A stretch of DNA of 64,000 nucleotides from Mycobacterium szulgai (GTDB lineage: Bacteria; Actinomycetota; Actinomycetes; Mycobacteriales; Mycobacteriaceae). The translations under genes and the position numbers were made by a program. The notes below the pieces were generated by a model that saw only the letters and a program-made list of their open reading frames with translations, made no database searches and was not told where the DNA came from. Positions 11,801 through 19,693 of this stretch are shown here, one piece after another. The stretch lies in assembly GCF_002116635.1 (NCBI RefSeq), contig NZ_LQPW01000039.1:62001-126000 (forward strand). Direction: 5' to 3'. How positions within the stretch are numbered: position 1 is the first letter of the stretch; every line of letters starts with the position of its first letter.

Positions 11801-12046
11801 ATCGAGCGGAATGCGATCGACGACCTCGCCGAAGCCCACCGAATCGTTGATCGCTGGCGGGATGAGGAAACTGACGTCACGGCGGTGGATCTTTGGTGGC
11901 TGAGATCCCGCGCGCTGCTGGCCAAGGCGGAAGGCGACTTCGCTGACTATGCCGAGCAAGCCAACCAGTATCTCGCTCGCTGCGAGAAGCTCGAAGTCGT
12001 CGGCCGCCTGGACGAAGCGCGTCGAATGGTCAATGCCACCATTTGA
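8867..12046 (+). CDS. Class III nucleotide cyclase / AAA-ATPase regulatory protein (copy A)
   Basis: About 1059 aa from ATG 8867, which has AGGAGA at 8855-8860; the frame also allows ATG 8831. Order of parts: a small zinc ribbon (Cys12, Cys15, Cys26, Cys29), a class III cyclase domain (about 40-200), an AAA/NACHT-like ATPase (Walker A GPPGLGKSR, Walker B-like ALEDAHW), then a long helical TPR-like region. Cyclase residues by eye: metal Asp51 (FADVVGS) and Asp95 (FTGDG), purine-binding Lys91, Thr164 where class IIIb enzymes carry Thr, and Arg175. The transition-state Asn position is Gly171. No C-terminal LuxR helix-turn-helix is seen, unlike Rv0386-type relatives. The next gene, a glycosyltransferase, starts 25 bp downstream and is probably cotranscribed. 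Activity is uncertain. Confidence 0.85.
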   Translation: MLSQATEATGQCGSCGNDLRAKARFCDVCGSPVSPRPATGEHKQVTVLFADVVGSMKLAAAVDAERLQEIMNEMFNRAAAVVQRYHGTVDKFTGDGLMALFGAPVALEDHALRACISALEIHSATNELAAEVFRCDGVSLQLRVGLNSGEVIAGEIGFGQGRYTAVGHPVGMAQRMEAAAPPGGVMCSLSTARLVEDATRLGSVEYVAIKGDDEPVPARQLFAMESERTVLGRDEGLMLGRDAEMHRLQDLFGSRRGCLVGIVGPPGLGKSRLLREFTTIAERAGAEIVVGRCEAHTSTLAFRALSRLLRAMFSVEGLGASDAREQVATRCAQLFPPQSADAQILFEAMGIADAAAPPVQLSVEGRRRRLVETLTRAVGSHSTRIVFALEDAHWVDESSDGILADLASALDETTSMFVMTYRPEFHGALHQRSRQTITLRPLTESTSVRQVGHLLGGDPSLRGLAERIAAAAAGNPFFAEEIVRDLGGRGVLSGSRGRYQLTGDVDEITVPATVQAVLAARIDRLSAATKSILNAAAVIGNHFDVDTLRALLTESVSTCLAELVSAELIDQVEFVPRQRYCFHHPLVRTVAYESQLSAIRVQAHRTLAAAIEARDSGAADANAELIATHLEAGGEPARAYRWHLRAAEWLRPRDMRAARAAWERALCLADGLPDDYDGVIAMRITPRAMLISTALYVTDAAGAEARYQELRDLTMRSGDLTPLALATAGRVWSFSINDIRIPEAATLASELEDMLGRVECEATTRAIILNAIAFTRFVDCEFDAALRVIDAILALPEEIPANEVIAAQVLRAVIEMCIGDAELGRRHFHEGVEQAHSLAPLNYVMVSHYSGTVALLGMCKADDLLDETQEALRCAESLGDISGIIATLWARGTVLLRAESASDAEAIGLLERARTLIEKHKLHVLALTTIGAELAIDAARKGQRDEAIDDLRASFSLHIDSGSRVFIGYMGEVLVELLIERNAIDDLAEAHRIVDRWRDEETDVTAVDLWWLRSRALLAKAEGDFADYAEQANQYLARCEKLEVVGRLDEARRMVNATI

Positions 12047-12070
12047 TCTGCCCAGGCAGAGCTGAAGACG

Positions 12071-13306
12071 ATGGCAACGGTACTGGCATATACCTCGCCC
12101 GCACTCGGTCATCTGCTGCCGATCAGCGCGCTGCTGGCCGAGCTGTCCCGCCGTGGCCACACGGTTCACCTACGCACACTTTCCACCGGTGTGGAAATCG
12201 GTCGACAGTTCGGCTTCACCACGGATGCGATTGATCCGCGGATCGAAGCGATCGAACTAGACGACTGGAAGGCAACCAATCCCCGCGGCGCGCTGCAGAT
12301 GGGGCTCGCGGCGTTCGGCCGCCGCGGCGTGCTGGAAGTGGCCGATTTCGCCGACGCGGTAGCCCGTGTCCGCCCGGACGCATCGCTGGTCGATGTGAAC
12401 TGCTGGGGTGCGCTGTCGGCAGCAGAGGCCGGTAATTTGCCGTGGGCTTCTTTCTCGCCGTACACGCCGCCGCTGCACGCTGACGGGGTGCCCCCGTTCG
12501 GGCCGGGTCTGCGGCCACTGCCCGGATTATTGGGGCGGATGCGCGACGCCGCCCTGCGCCCTATCGTGATCGGCTCGCTGGAGAAGCGAATATTGCCGCT
12601 GATCAATACGATTCGGGCGGAAGTCGACATCCCGCCGGTCACGTCGATAGACCAGTTTCTGCGCCGGCCGCCATTGATGCTGGTCGCGAGCGGCAAGCCA
12701 TTCCAGTACCCACAAACGGATTGGGGTGACGCGGTCCAGATGATCGGGCCCTGTGTGGCCGATCCGGGGCCGGGCACCGTCCCCGATTGGCTGGCGTCGA
12801 TCGACCGGCCGATCGTGCTCGTCACAACGTCATCGGAGAAGCAAGCCGATACCAACCTCGTCCAGACCACTATTACCGCGCTGAGCGATGACCCGGTACA
12901 TGTGGTCGCAACCCTGCCGGCCGGACGCCTGGACGACGTAGTCGCTTCGCGCAATGCGACTGTGCTGCAATTCGTTCCGCACGGCCCGGTACTGGATCGC
13001 GCGGTGTGTGCGGTGACCCACGGCGGGATGGGAGCGACCCAAAAGGCGCTCGCCCGCGGCGTTCCGGTGTGCGTCGTGCCTTACGGGCGTGACCAGCTCG
13101 AGGTCGCGCGGCGCGTCGAGGTGGCCAAGTGTGGCACCCGCCTGCCGGCCGCGAAGCTCTCGCCGTCGCGGCTGCGCAGCAAAGTGCGCCAGGCGATGGC
13201 TATGACGGACGGCGCCAAACGCGTCGCGGCCGGCTTCGAGGCCACCGGCGGGACGGCCCGCGGCGCAGATCTATTCGAGCAGCGCGTGCTTGGCCGCAAC
13301 GGCTGA
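12071..13306 (+). CDS. UGT-like (GT1/MGT family) glycosyltransferase
   Basis: 411 aa. The N-terminal Rossmann half starts MATVLAYTSPALGHLLPI, with the GHxxP pattern of GT1 enzymes that modify small lipophilic acceptors. The C-terminal half holds the nucleotide-sugar signature (FVPHGPVLDRAVCAVTHGG, then GVPVCVVPYGRDQLEVARR). No signal peptide or membrane segment is visible, so a cytosolic enzyme is expected. Mycobacterial relatives include the Rv1524/Rv1526c type that glycosylate glycopeptidolipids or phenolic glycolipids, but the acceptor here is unknown. It lies directly downstream of cyclase copy A and is convergent with cyclase copy B (26 bp between stops, no terminator hairpin seen), so its expression may be tied to one or both regulators. 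Confidence 0.88.
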   Translation: MATVLAYTSPALGHLLPISALLAELSRRGHTVHLRTLSTGVEIGRQFGFTTDAIDPRIEAIELDDWKATNPRGALQMGLAAFGRRGVLEVADFADAVARVRPDASLVDVNCWGALSAAEAGNLPWASFSPYTPPLHADGVPPFGPGLRPLPGLLGRMRDAALRPIVIGSLEKRILPLINTIRAEVDIPPVTSIDQFLRRPPLMLVASGKPFQYPQTDWGDAVQMIGPCVADPGPGTVPDWLASIDRPIVLVTTSSEKQADTNLVQTTITALSDDPVHVVATLPAGRLDDVVASRNATVLQFVPHGPVLDRAVCAVTHGGMGATQKALARGVPVCVVPYGRDQLEVARRVEVAKCGTRLPAAKLSPSRLRSKVRQAMAMTDGAKRVAAGFEATGGTARGADLFEQRVLGRNG

Positions 13307-13332
13307 ACACTGCAGTCCTAGTGCGGCCGGCG

Positions 13333-16300
13333 TCACCTCATTGCGTCGGCCAGCTCGATATGTCCTGCCAAGCCAAAGGTTTTCGCCAGTTCGCGGTAAC
13401 GGTCCCGCAATAGTGCGTATGCTGCCGTATCGCCGTGCGCCCGGGCCAGCATGGCGCGTAGCCGTAGCAGCAAGACATCGCGTACCGCCAAACTGCCGTC
13501 GGCAGCCGCTGCCGCCAACCGGTCTATCGCGGCTTCGGCTTGGGCTCGGTCGGCCGCAGGGTCGCCAGCAGGGCCGCTCGCAGAGTCGCCATCGGCCGCA
13601 CGGTCCAGCAGCGTCTCCACCAGAACACCGGTAGCGGGAATGCCCCAGGCCAGCAGCTGCCCCTCACGAACCAGGCTTTCGATGGATGCGCACATCAGCT
13701 GAATCGCCTCGTCGCGATCGCCACGCCGAGCCAATTCGCGCGCCACGTACACGTCGACCAAGGGTCGATCGCCGAGGTTGTGGGCATGGCGTCCAAACGC
13801 GTCGCTGACCTGGGCCAAAAGCGTGTGACCGCGATCGCGCTCGGCCGTTGTTCGACGGTGCACCAGCGCGAAACCCAGCGCCACTCGGGCAAAGGCCAAC
13901 GCCGTGTCGTTGCCGGATCGTTCGGCAATTCGCAGTGCCGCCTTGATCTCATCTAGCGCGCTATCGTCGGCGACCAGTGCGCCATTCAACACTCCGGGGA
14001 AGTAACCCCAGGCGACGACCGCAGCGTAAGTCAGGGGGTCGGCACCGCGGGCCATGGCCAGACCATGCCGCAGGTCGTCGCGCCATTCGGGGCGTCCAAG
14101 GCAGTAGCGGGCCATAGCGCGCGACGTGAAGGCGAGTGCTAGCGGAGACCCGAAAATGAAGTTGCCTTTAGCCGGATCCCCGGCTGCCAGATCGATCGCA
14201 TTCTGCGACCAGTGCAGCACGTCATGCCATTCCCCAGACTCGATTTTGGCGTAGATTGCCGGAAACGACAGTCCCACAGTCAATGTCGGATCACCGAGCG
14301 ACTCGATCAGAGCCACGGCCTCAGATGCCAGGCATGACGCCTCACGGATCCGGCCTTGATACGCGTGATCCATGACCATCCCGGCCATCGCGATGGCCAG
14401 CGACGCCTTGTCGCCCGCCGAGTTGCACAGCTGCCTCAATTCGTCAAAGTGGGCGTCGGCAACGTTTACCCGGACTCGATAGGTGGTCGCGCACAACATG
14501 GTGCGCGGTGCGATTCGCATCGCTGGCTGGTTTGGATCCTCATTGGGTCCCCCATTTGGCAGCGAGTCGGCGATCGCTCTGGCGCGTTCCCAACTGCTTC
14601 GGGCGGCGACGATATCGCGACTGGTCAACCAGGTGGCCGCGCGCATGTGGCAGGCGTACGCGGCATGCAGGTCGTCGGCGGCTTCGAGATGTTCGGCGAT
14701 CAGCGCCGAGTTCTGGTCGGCCGATTCCGGTTCCCTCGCTTCGATCGCGGTTGCCAGCAGACGATGCAACCGGGCGCGATCGGACTTCAGTTGCGATTCG
14801 TAGGCCACGGTGCGGATCAACGGATGGCGAAACCCGTATTCGGCGGGCGGGGTGAACCGCAGTTGATCGACGAGTTCGGCGTCGATCAGCTCGTCGAGAA
14901 CCGGGTCGACCTCCAGGATGGTCAGCAGATCGCGGCTGAAGCGAGACCCGACGACGGCGGCCGCGCCAAGCGTATGTTTGGCCGGCGGGCTGAGCCGGTC
15001 AATACGTGCACCGATGGTTGCCTGCAACGTCGCGGGCACGCTGACTTCAGCGACGTCGGTTTGGCAGACATAGTTGCCGCGTTCACCGACAAGCACGCCG
15101 CGCTCGGCGAGCTCACGAGTGATCTCCTCGGCGAAAAAGGGATTTCCGGCCGCGCGTGCGGCGATGATCTTGCCGATCTGGTCGACGGTCGGATCGTGGC
15201 CCAGCATCTCAGCGAGCAATGTAGCGGTTTCCGAATCGCTAAGCGGCGCAAGAGGGATGGTCTGCGCGCCGGACAGAGCCGTGAGTGCTCCGTGATACTC
15301 GGTGCGATACGTGACGAGCACCAGTGCGGGTGTCTGCGTTACCACCGAAAGGAATTCGGCGAGCATGGATTCGCTGACGGCGTCGATCCAGTGCGCATCC
15401 TCGATGATGAAGACGGCCGGCTCGGTGCGGGCCAGCTGAGCCGCATTGATGAGTGCGGTCAGTCGCCGTCGGCGCGCATCGGGATCGATCTTGGGCAACT
15501 GCATATCGGGATCGGCCGTGCCCAACAGATCGTCAAGCAGCAGCAGGTCCTGGGGATCGGCGTCCGGAACAAGCGGTTCCAGCGGGCCGGTCGCGCTCAG
15601 CAGGCGTGCCACCACATGGAACGGCACATCGGTGGCGTGTGACTCACAGAAGGTGGAATACACTGCGACGCCACGGCTTTTCGCAAGTGCGGCGGCTTCG
15701 GCGATCAGCCGGGACTTGCCGATACCGGGAGGACCAACCACGCCGATCACACATCCGCGGCCGGTCATCGATCGATCGAGCATCGCCGATAGCGTGGCGA
15801 GCTCCCAGTCACGGCCCACCAGCGTCGAATACGTGGCACCGCTGCGCTGCAATCGCGTGGCTATGCTGCGCAGCCGGCGCGCCGGCACGCGGTCCGCGAC
15901 GCCCTTGATGTGCACCAATTGCGGCTCGTCGAGCACCGCGACGCCCTCGACCAGGCGTGCCGTGGAATTGCTGAGCATCACACCGCCTGGCGGCGCGACC
16001 GACTCCATCCGCTGGGCCATCCCGACTTGTTCGCCGATTGCGGTGTAACCCAAAGCGGCGGAGCCGATCTCACCGGCAATCACCTGGCCGGAGTTCAGCC
16101 CTACCCGCAGGCGCAGATCGATGCCGTCACGTTCTTCGAACTGTGTTGCCAAGCTGATGACCTCGGCCTGAATGCCTAGCGCCGCAAGGCAGGCCCGCAA
16201 CGCATGGTCTTCCAAGGCGCTCGGTGCGCCGAACACCGCCATTACGCCGTCGCCGGTGAATTTGTCCACCGTGCCGCCGTATCGCTGCACCACCGCCGCC

Positions 16301-16518
16301 GTATGCGTGACAAGTTCGGCCATGATCTCGCGCAACCGCTCTGCGCCGACTGCCGCGGCGATCTCCATCGAATGGACCACATCGGCGAACAGCACCGTAA
16401 CTTGCTTGTATTCCGCGGGCGGGCCTGACGCCGCGCTCGGTGAGCCGCACTCGCCGCAGAACTTCGCGGTGGGGCGCAAGACTGCGCCACACCGCGGGCA
16501 CGTCAACACCGCAGTCAT
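13333..16518 (-). CDS. Class III nucleotide cyclase / AAA-ATPase regulatory protein (copy B)
   Basis: 1061 aa from ATG 16518 and a clear paralogue of the 8867-12046 protein with the same order of parts: zinc ribbon (Cys7, Cys10, Cys21, Cys24), cyclase domain, AAA ATPase (Walker A GPPGIGKSR, Walker B-like IIEDAHW) and a long helical C-terminus. Cyclase residues by eye: Asp46, Lys86, Asp90, Thr159 and Arg170 are present; the transition-state Asn is again Gly (Gly166). The frame extends to GTG 16569, which would overlap the upstream transporter by 8 bp. ATG 16518 is favoured because TATTCT (complement of 16526-16531) lies 7 nt upstream, the spacing of a leaderless -10 element. It could therefore be both an operon member and separately transcribed. 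Confidence 0.85.
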   Translation of the reverse strand: MTAVLTCPRCGAVLRPTAKFCGECGSPSAASGPPAEYKQVTVLFADVVHSMEIAAAVGAERLREIMAELVTHTAAVVQRYGGTVDKFTGDGVMAVFGAPSALEDHALRACLAALGIQAEVISLATQFEERDGIDLRLRVGLNSGQVIAGEIGSAALGYTAIGEQVGMAQRMESVAPPGGVMLSNSTARLVEGVAVLDEPQLVHIKGVADRVPARRLRSIATRLQRSGATYSTLVGRDWELATLSAMLDRSMTGRGCVIGVVGPPGIGKSRLIAEAAALAKSRGVAVYSTFCESHATDVPFHVVARLLSATGPLEPLVPDADPQDLLLLDDLLGTADPDMQLPKIDPDARRRRLTALINAAQLARTEPAVFIIEDAHWIDAVSESMLAEFLSVVTQTPALVLVTYRTEYHGALTALSGAQTIPLAPLSDSETATLLAEMLGHDPTVDQIGKIIAARAAGNPFFAEEITRELAERGVLVGERGNYVCQTDVAEVSVPATLQATIGARIDRLSPPAKHTLGAAAVVGSRFSRDLLTILEVDPVLDELIDAELVDQLRFTPPAEYGFRHPLIRTVAYESQLKSDRARLHRLLATAIEAREPESADQNSALIAEHLEAADDLHAAYACHMRAATWLTSRDIVAARSSWERARAIADSLPNGGPNEDPNQPAMRIAPRTMLCATTYRVRVNVADAHFDELRQLCNSAGDKASLAIAMAGMVMDHAYQGRIREASCLASEAVALIESLGDPTLTVGLSFPAIYAKIESGEWHDVLHWSQNAIDLAAGDPAKGNFIFGSPLALAFTSRAMARYCLGRPEWRDDLRHGLAMARGADPLTYAAVVAWGYFPGVLNGALVADDSALDEIKAALRIAERSGNDTALAFARVALGFALVHRRTTAERDRGHTLLAQVSDAFGRHAHNLGDRPLVDVYVARELARRGDRDEAIQLMCASIESLVREGQLLAWGIPATGVLVETLLDRAADGDSASGPAGDPAADRAQAEAAIDRLAAAAADGSLAVRDVLLLRLRAMLARAHGDTAAYALLRDRYRELAKTFGLAGHIELADAMR

Positions 16519-16525
16519 CGGGATC

Positions 16526-16531
16526 AGAATA
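16526..16531 (-). promoter_or_regulatory. Candidate -10 element for leaderless cyclase copy B
   Basis: TATTCT on the minus strand fits the mycobacterial TANNNT -10 pattern and is 7 nt from ATG 16518, so transcription would start at or next to the start codon. No ribosome-binding site is seen before that ATG. Pattern match only. Confidence 0.35.
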
Positions 16532-16561
16532 GGACGCCCCGCTGCGGAAATTCGCCAACGA

Positions 16562-17833
16562 TTAGACACCCAACACGCGCACGCTCAACCACAACGCCAG
16601 CACCGACGTCACGAGGGCCGTCGGCACGGTGTACAGCCCCAGACGGGTGTACTCACCGACGCTGGCGGGCACCTGATGCTGGCGCAACACGCGCCGCCAC
16701 AACAGATTGGAGAGCGAACCCACGTAGGTCAGGTTGGGGCCGATGTTAACCCCGATCAGCACCGCCAGCACCGCGGCCGGCCCACTGGCCGCCACCAGCG
16801 GCACCAGCACCAGAGTCGCCGGCAAGTTGTTGACCACATTGGCCAATAGCGCGGCCATCGCGGCGATACCGAGCAGCGCCGCCAGGCCCGAACCCGTCGG
16901 CAACCAGGCACACATTCGGGTGGCCATGCCGTTGATCATCACCGCTTGCACCACGATGCCCAGCGCCAGAACGAACACCAGAAACGACCCGTTCACCGAA
17001 CGCGCGATAGCCAGCACCGAGGTGTGCCGCCGCCACAGCGCGCGCACCGCCAATACCGACGCGCCGACTATCGCGGCCCAGGCAGGGGCTATCCCCAGCG
17101 ACTCGGCGATGGCGAATCCGGCCAGCGTCAGCGCCACCACCACCAGTACGAACACCGGTGGTCGCGGTGGTGGGCCGAGTTCTTCGCGATCGGGTTCGGT
17201 GCGCAAATCCTTGGCGAAGAAATAGCGGAAGACCAGATACACCGCGGCCACCGCGGAAAGCCACGGCAACGCCATCACCATCGTGAACTTGACAAACGAG
17301 ATGTTGGCGACGTGATAGCCGAGCAGGTTCGTCAGGTTCGACACCGGAAGCAGCAGCGAGGCCGCGTTCGCCATGTGGGCAGTGGCGTAGGCGTAGGGGC
17401 GCACCGGGGTTCGCAACCGGCGCACCGTCACCAGGATCACCGGCGTCAGCAGTACCGCTGTGGCGTCCAGACTCAGTGTCGCGGTGATGACCGCGGCGAT
17501 GACGAACACCTGCCGCAGCAGGCTGTGCGGACCGGAGCTGGTCCGCGCCATCGCCGCGCCTGCCGCCTCGAACAGACCTTCGTCGTCACACAGTTTGGCC
17601 AGCACCAATACCGCGCCCAGGAATGCGACCACCCCAGCCAGCCCGCTCACCTGCGCCATCGCCTGCTGCGGCGAGATCACCCCACTGATGATCAGGATGC
17701 CGGCCGCCGGGACTGCCGCCAGCGCTTCGGGCCATCCTCGTGGACGCGCAACGGCAAACCCGAGGACGAGGCCAAGCAGGATCAGCGAAAGGGCCAGTGC
17801 CAAAGCTAAACCCAGGGGTCCTCGCGCTGCCAT
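16562..17833 (-). CDS. arsB2: ArsB/NhaD-superfamily membrane transporter
   Basis: 423 aa from ATG 17833; the frame runs further upstream, but that part is Arg/Pro-rich and overlaps the preceding gene. The protein has about 10-12 hydrophobic segments beginning GLALALALSLILLGLVLG. Conserved features are SLDATAVLLTPV and NVVNNLPATLVLVPL followed by GVNIGPNLTYVGSLSNLLW, the twin half-sites of ArsB/citrate-type ion transporters. By position next to an Rv3577-like gene it matches Rv3578 (annotated arsB2), but no arsenic-resistance partners (arsR, arsC) are present, so the substrate is open. Its start lies 28 bp inside the upstream hydrolase gene, which suggests translational coupling. Confidence 0.82.
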   Translation of the reverse strand: MAARGPLGLALALALSLILLGLVLGFAVARPRGWPEALAAVPAAGILIISGVISPQQAMAQVSGLAGVVAFLGAVLVLAKLCDDEGLFEAAGAAMARTSSGPHSLLRQVFVIAAVITATLSLDATAVLLTPVILVTVRRLRTPVRPYAYATAHMANAASLLLPVSNLTNLLGYHVANISFVKFTMVMALPWLSAVAAVYLVFRYFFAKDLRTEPDREELGPPPRPPVFVLVVVALTLAGFAIAESLGIAPAWAAIVGASVLAVRALWRRHTSVLAIARSVNGSFLVFVLALGIVVQAVMINGMATRMCAWLPTGSGLAALLGIAAMAALLANVVNNLPATLVLVPLVAASGPAAVLAVLIGVNIGPNLTYVGSLSNLLWRRVLRQHQVPASVGEYTRLGLYTVPTALVTSVLALWLSVRVLGV

Positions 17834-18726
17834 ACTGTCGGCAGCTGCAGTGCGACACCGTCCTGCGCGGCCAGCTCGTCGAGGATGCGGATGGACACGT
17901 CCAGGTCGTCGCCCGCATATGGCAAGGCCCGCAACGGCTTTGACAGCGGGCGGAAGAAATCGTCCCAATGTATGAGAATCACGCGGCGCGCGCCCACCGC
18001 ACGCACGACCTCAGTCCAGTACTCGACCAGATACGACCGCGGTTGCAGACCCAATTGGCCGACGCTGAGGTAAACCGCATCGGCGCGCCGGCCGGCCAGC
18101 GCGCCCTTGACGTAACCGGCGCTACCCTGAATCAGCAGCCGACGTCCGGACGGCCGGTGATGAATCAGCGTCGACCAGGCTTCGCCGCAGCGGTAGGCCG
18201 ACGCCCGAACCGGCGGTTGTACCGGCGCGCCGATCACCCCGGGGAACCGGTCGGGTGGACAGTGGTGTGATTCAATCAGCGTTACCTCGAAGGCGCCCAA
18301 CGCAATTGGTTCACCGGATGTTGCGATGACCAAACGATCTTCGGCCAGTCCGTATCCGCGGCCCACATTGGCCGCGGATTCGCCGCCGACCAAGTGCGCG
18401 CCGGTACGGTCGGCCACCAGCGCGGAATCCAGCACATGGTCGATGTGGGTGTGCACCGGAATGACCGCGGACAGCCGGGACACCTTGGCCCGCGCCAGGC
18501 AGCCGTCGACGCGCGCCGCCGACGGGGCCACCTTGCCGACCGCCACCTGCGCGAGACTGGGCCGGGAGAAGTAGCCATCGGTCATCAGCGCTTCGGAGCC
18601 GTCATCGAGCAGTACCGTTGCCACGCCCAGCCAGGTCGCCGCTAGCGGTGCATCAGGCGCCGCTGCCGGTACGCTGAAACGGCCGGAATAGCGCTCGATA
18701 TCTGGACGACCCAACTTCAGCCGCAT
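17806..18726 (-). CDS. Metallo-beta-lactamase-fold hydrolase (Rv3577-like)
   Basis: 306 aa. The metal motif HTHIDH (in PVHTHIDHVLDS, about residues 92-97) is the HxHxDH signature, and later histidines (ESHHC near 153, LIHWDD near 250) complete the expected ligand set. The fold is used by many hydrolases, and the substrate cannot be predicted. A hydrophobic N-terminal stretch (APLAATWLGVATVLL) is part of the first beta strands rather than a signal peptide. The start ATG 18726 overlaps the stop of the upstream LamB/YcsF gene (TGATG), and the end overlaps the start of the transporter gene. In M. tuberculosis the same pair (Rv3577-Rv3578) follows lppH; here other genes separate it from lppH. Confidence 0.85.
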   Translation of the reverse strand: MRLKLGRPDIERYSGRFSVPAAAPDAPLAATWLGVATVLLDDGSEALMTDGYFSRPSLAQVAVGKVAPSAARVDGCLARAKVSRLSAVIPVHTHIDHVLDSALVADRTGAHLVGGESAANVGRGYGLAEDRLVIATSGEPIALGAFEVTLIESHHCPPDRFPGVIGAPVQPPVRASAYRCGEAWSTLIHHRPSGRRLLIQGSAGYVKGALAGRRADAVYLSVGQLGLQPRSYLVEYWTEVVRAVGARRVILIHWDDFFRPLSKPLRALPYAGDDLDVSIRILDELAAQDGVALQLPTVWQREDPWV

Positions 18727-19484
18727 CAGCAGAATGCCTTGATCTCGGTGCCGGCGGACTTGAGCTGATCGCGTACCGCAGCGGCGATCTGCACCGCGCC
18801 CGGTGAATCACCGTGTACGCAAACGGATTCCACGGGAATGGCAACCCGGGTGCCGTCGATCGCGGTGATCTCCCCGGTGGTCACCATGCCCAGAACCCGC
18901 CGGGCGATCGCGCCCGGATCGTCAAGCACCGCGCCCGGTTCGCGACGCGAGACCAGCTGCCCGTCGGGTTGATAGGCGCGATCGGCGAACGCTTCGGCGA
19001 CGGTGCGCAAGCCAACGCGCGCGGCCTCTTCAAAAAACACCGAACCGGCCATGCCCAGCACCGGCAGCGTGTTGTCCACGATGGCCACCGCCTCGGCTAC
19101 CGCGGCGGCCTGCTCGCGATTGGTCACAATCGTGTTGTACAGCGCGCCATGGGGTTTGGCGTAGACCACCGCGGAGCCGCAAGCCTGTGCGATCGCGTGC
19201 AAGGCGCCGATCTGATACACCACGTCGGCGAACAGATCTTCGGCGGTCACGTCGATGAAGCGTCTGCCGAACCCGGCCAAGTCGCGATAGCTCAACTGCG
19301 CGCCGATCCGAACCCCGCGTTCGGCCGCCGACCGGCACACCCGCAACAGCCCTGCGGGATCGCCGGCATGAAAGCCGCACGCCACATTGGCGCTGGTGAC
19401 AATCCCCAGCATGGCGTCGTCGTCGCCGAGGCGCCAGACGCCGAATCCCTCGCCCAAGTCGGCATTGAGGTCGATAGAAGCCAC
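18726..19484 (-). CDS. pxpA: LamB/YcsF family protein (5-oxoprolinase subunit A-like)
   Basis: 252 aa with the family's opening signature ASIDLNADLGEGFG, followed by SANVACGFHAGDP and YVKPHGALYN-like VVYAKPHGALYN. Members (PxpA) work with PxpB and PxpC in ATP-dependent 5-oxoproline cleavage. Neither partner is in the window, so this may be a solitary PxpA or use partners elsewhere. The start is GTG 19482-19484. It is the first gene of an overlapping run with the metallo-hydrolase and ArsB-like transporter, so the three are probably made together; whether they share a substrate is unknown. Confidence 0.85.
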   Translation of the reverse strand: MASIDLNADLGEGFGVWRLGDDDAMLGIVTSANVACGFHAGDPAGLLRVCRSAAERGVRIGAQLSYRDLAGFGRRFIDVTAEDLFADVVYQIGALHAIAQACGSAVVYAKPHGALYNTIVTNREQAAAVAEAVAIVDNTLPVLGMAGSVFFEEAARVGLRTVAEAFADRAYQPDGQLVSRREPGAVLDDPGAIARRVLGMVTTGEITAIDGTRVAIPVESVCVHGDSPGAVQIAAAVRDQLKSAGTEIKAFC

Positions 19485-19693
19485 GCATGCCAGCTTATTG
19501 CGGGATCCTGGCGATCACCTGATCGAGGCGGCTCCCGACATGCGGTGCGGTGCTGCGCGGTGCGGCCGAGTTCTGCATACATTTCTCATTTCCGCCCACG
19601 TCGCGAGCGTGATCCTGGTAGAGATTCACCTAGCCTGCCGGTAAGGCCGCGCTGACGGGGAGCTGCGGCTTTGGTTGCGCGAGAGGATGCATC
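19485..19693. other. Divergent intergenic region
   Basis: 209 bp between the LamB/YcsF gene (minus) and the membrane-protein gene (plus). It should hold both promoters. I see no palindrome, terminator or recognisable operator in it. Confidence 0.4.

Noticed and set aside
14356..15642. 428-aa open frame on the plus strand
   Set aside because: Lies antisense inside cyclase copy B, whose domains are clear; no motif in the plus-strand product.
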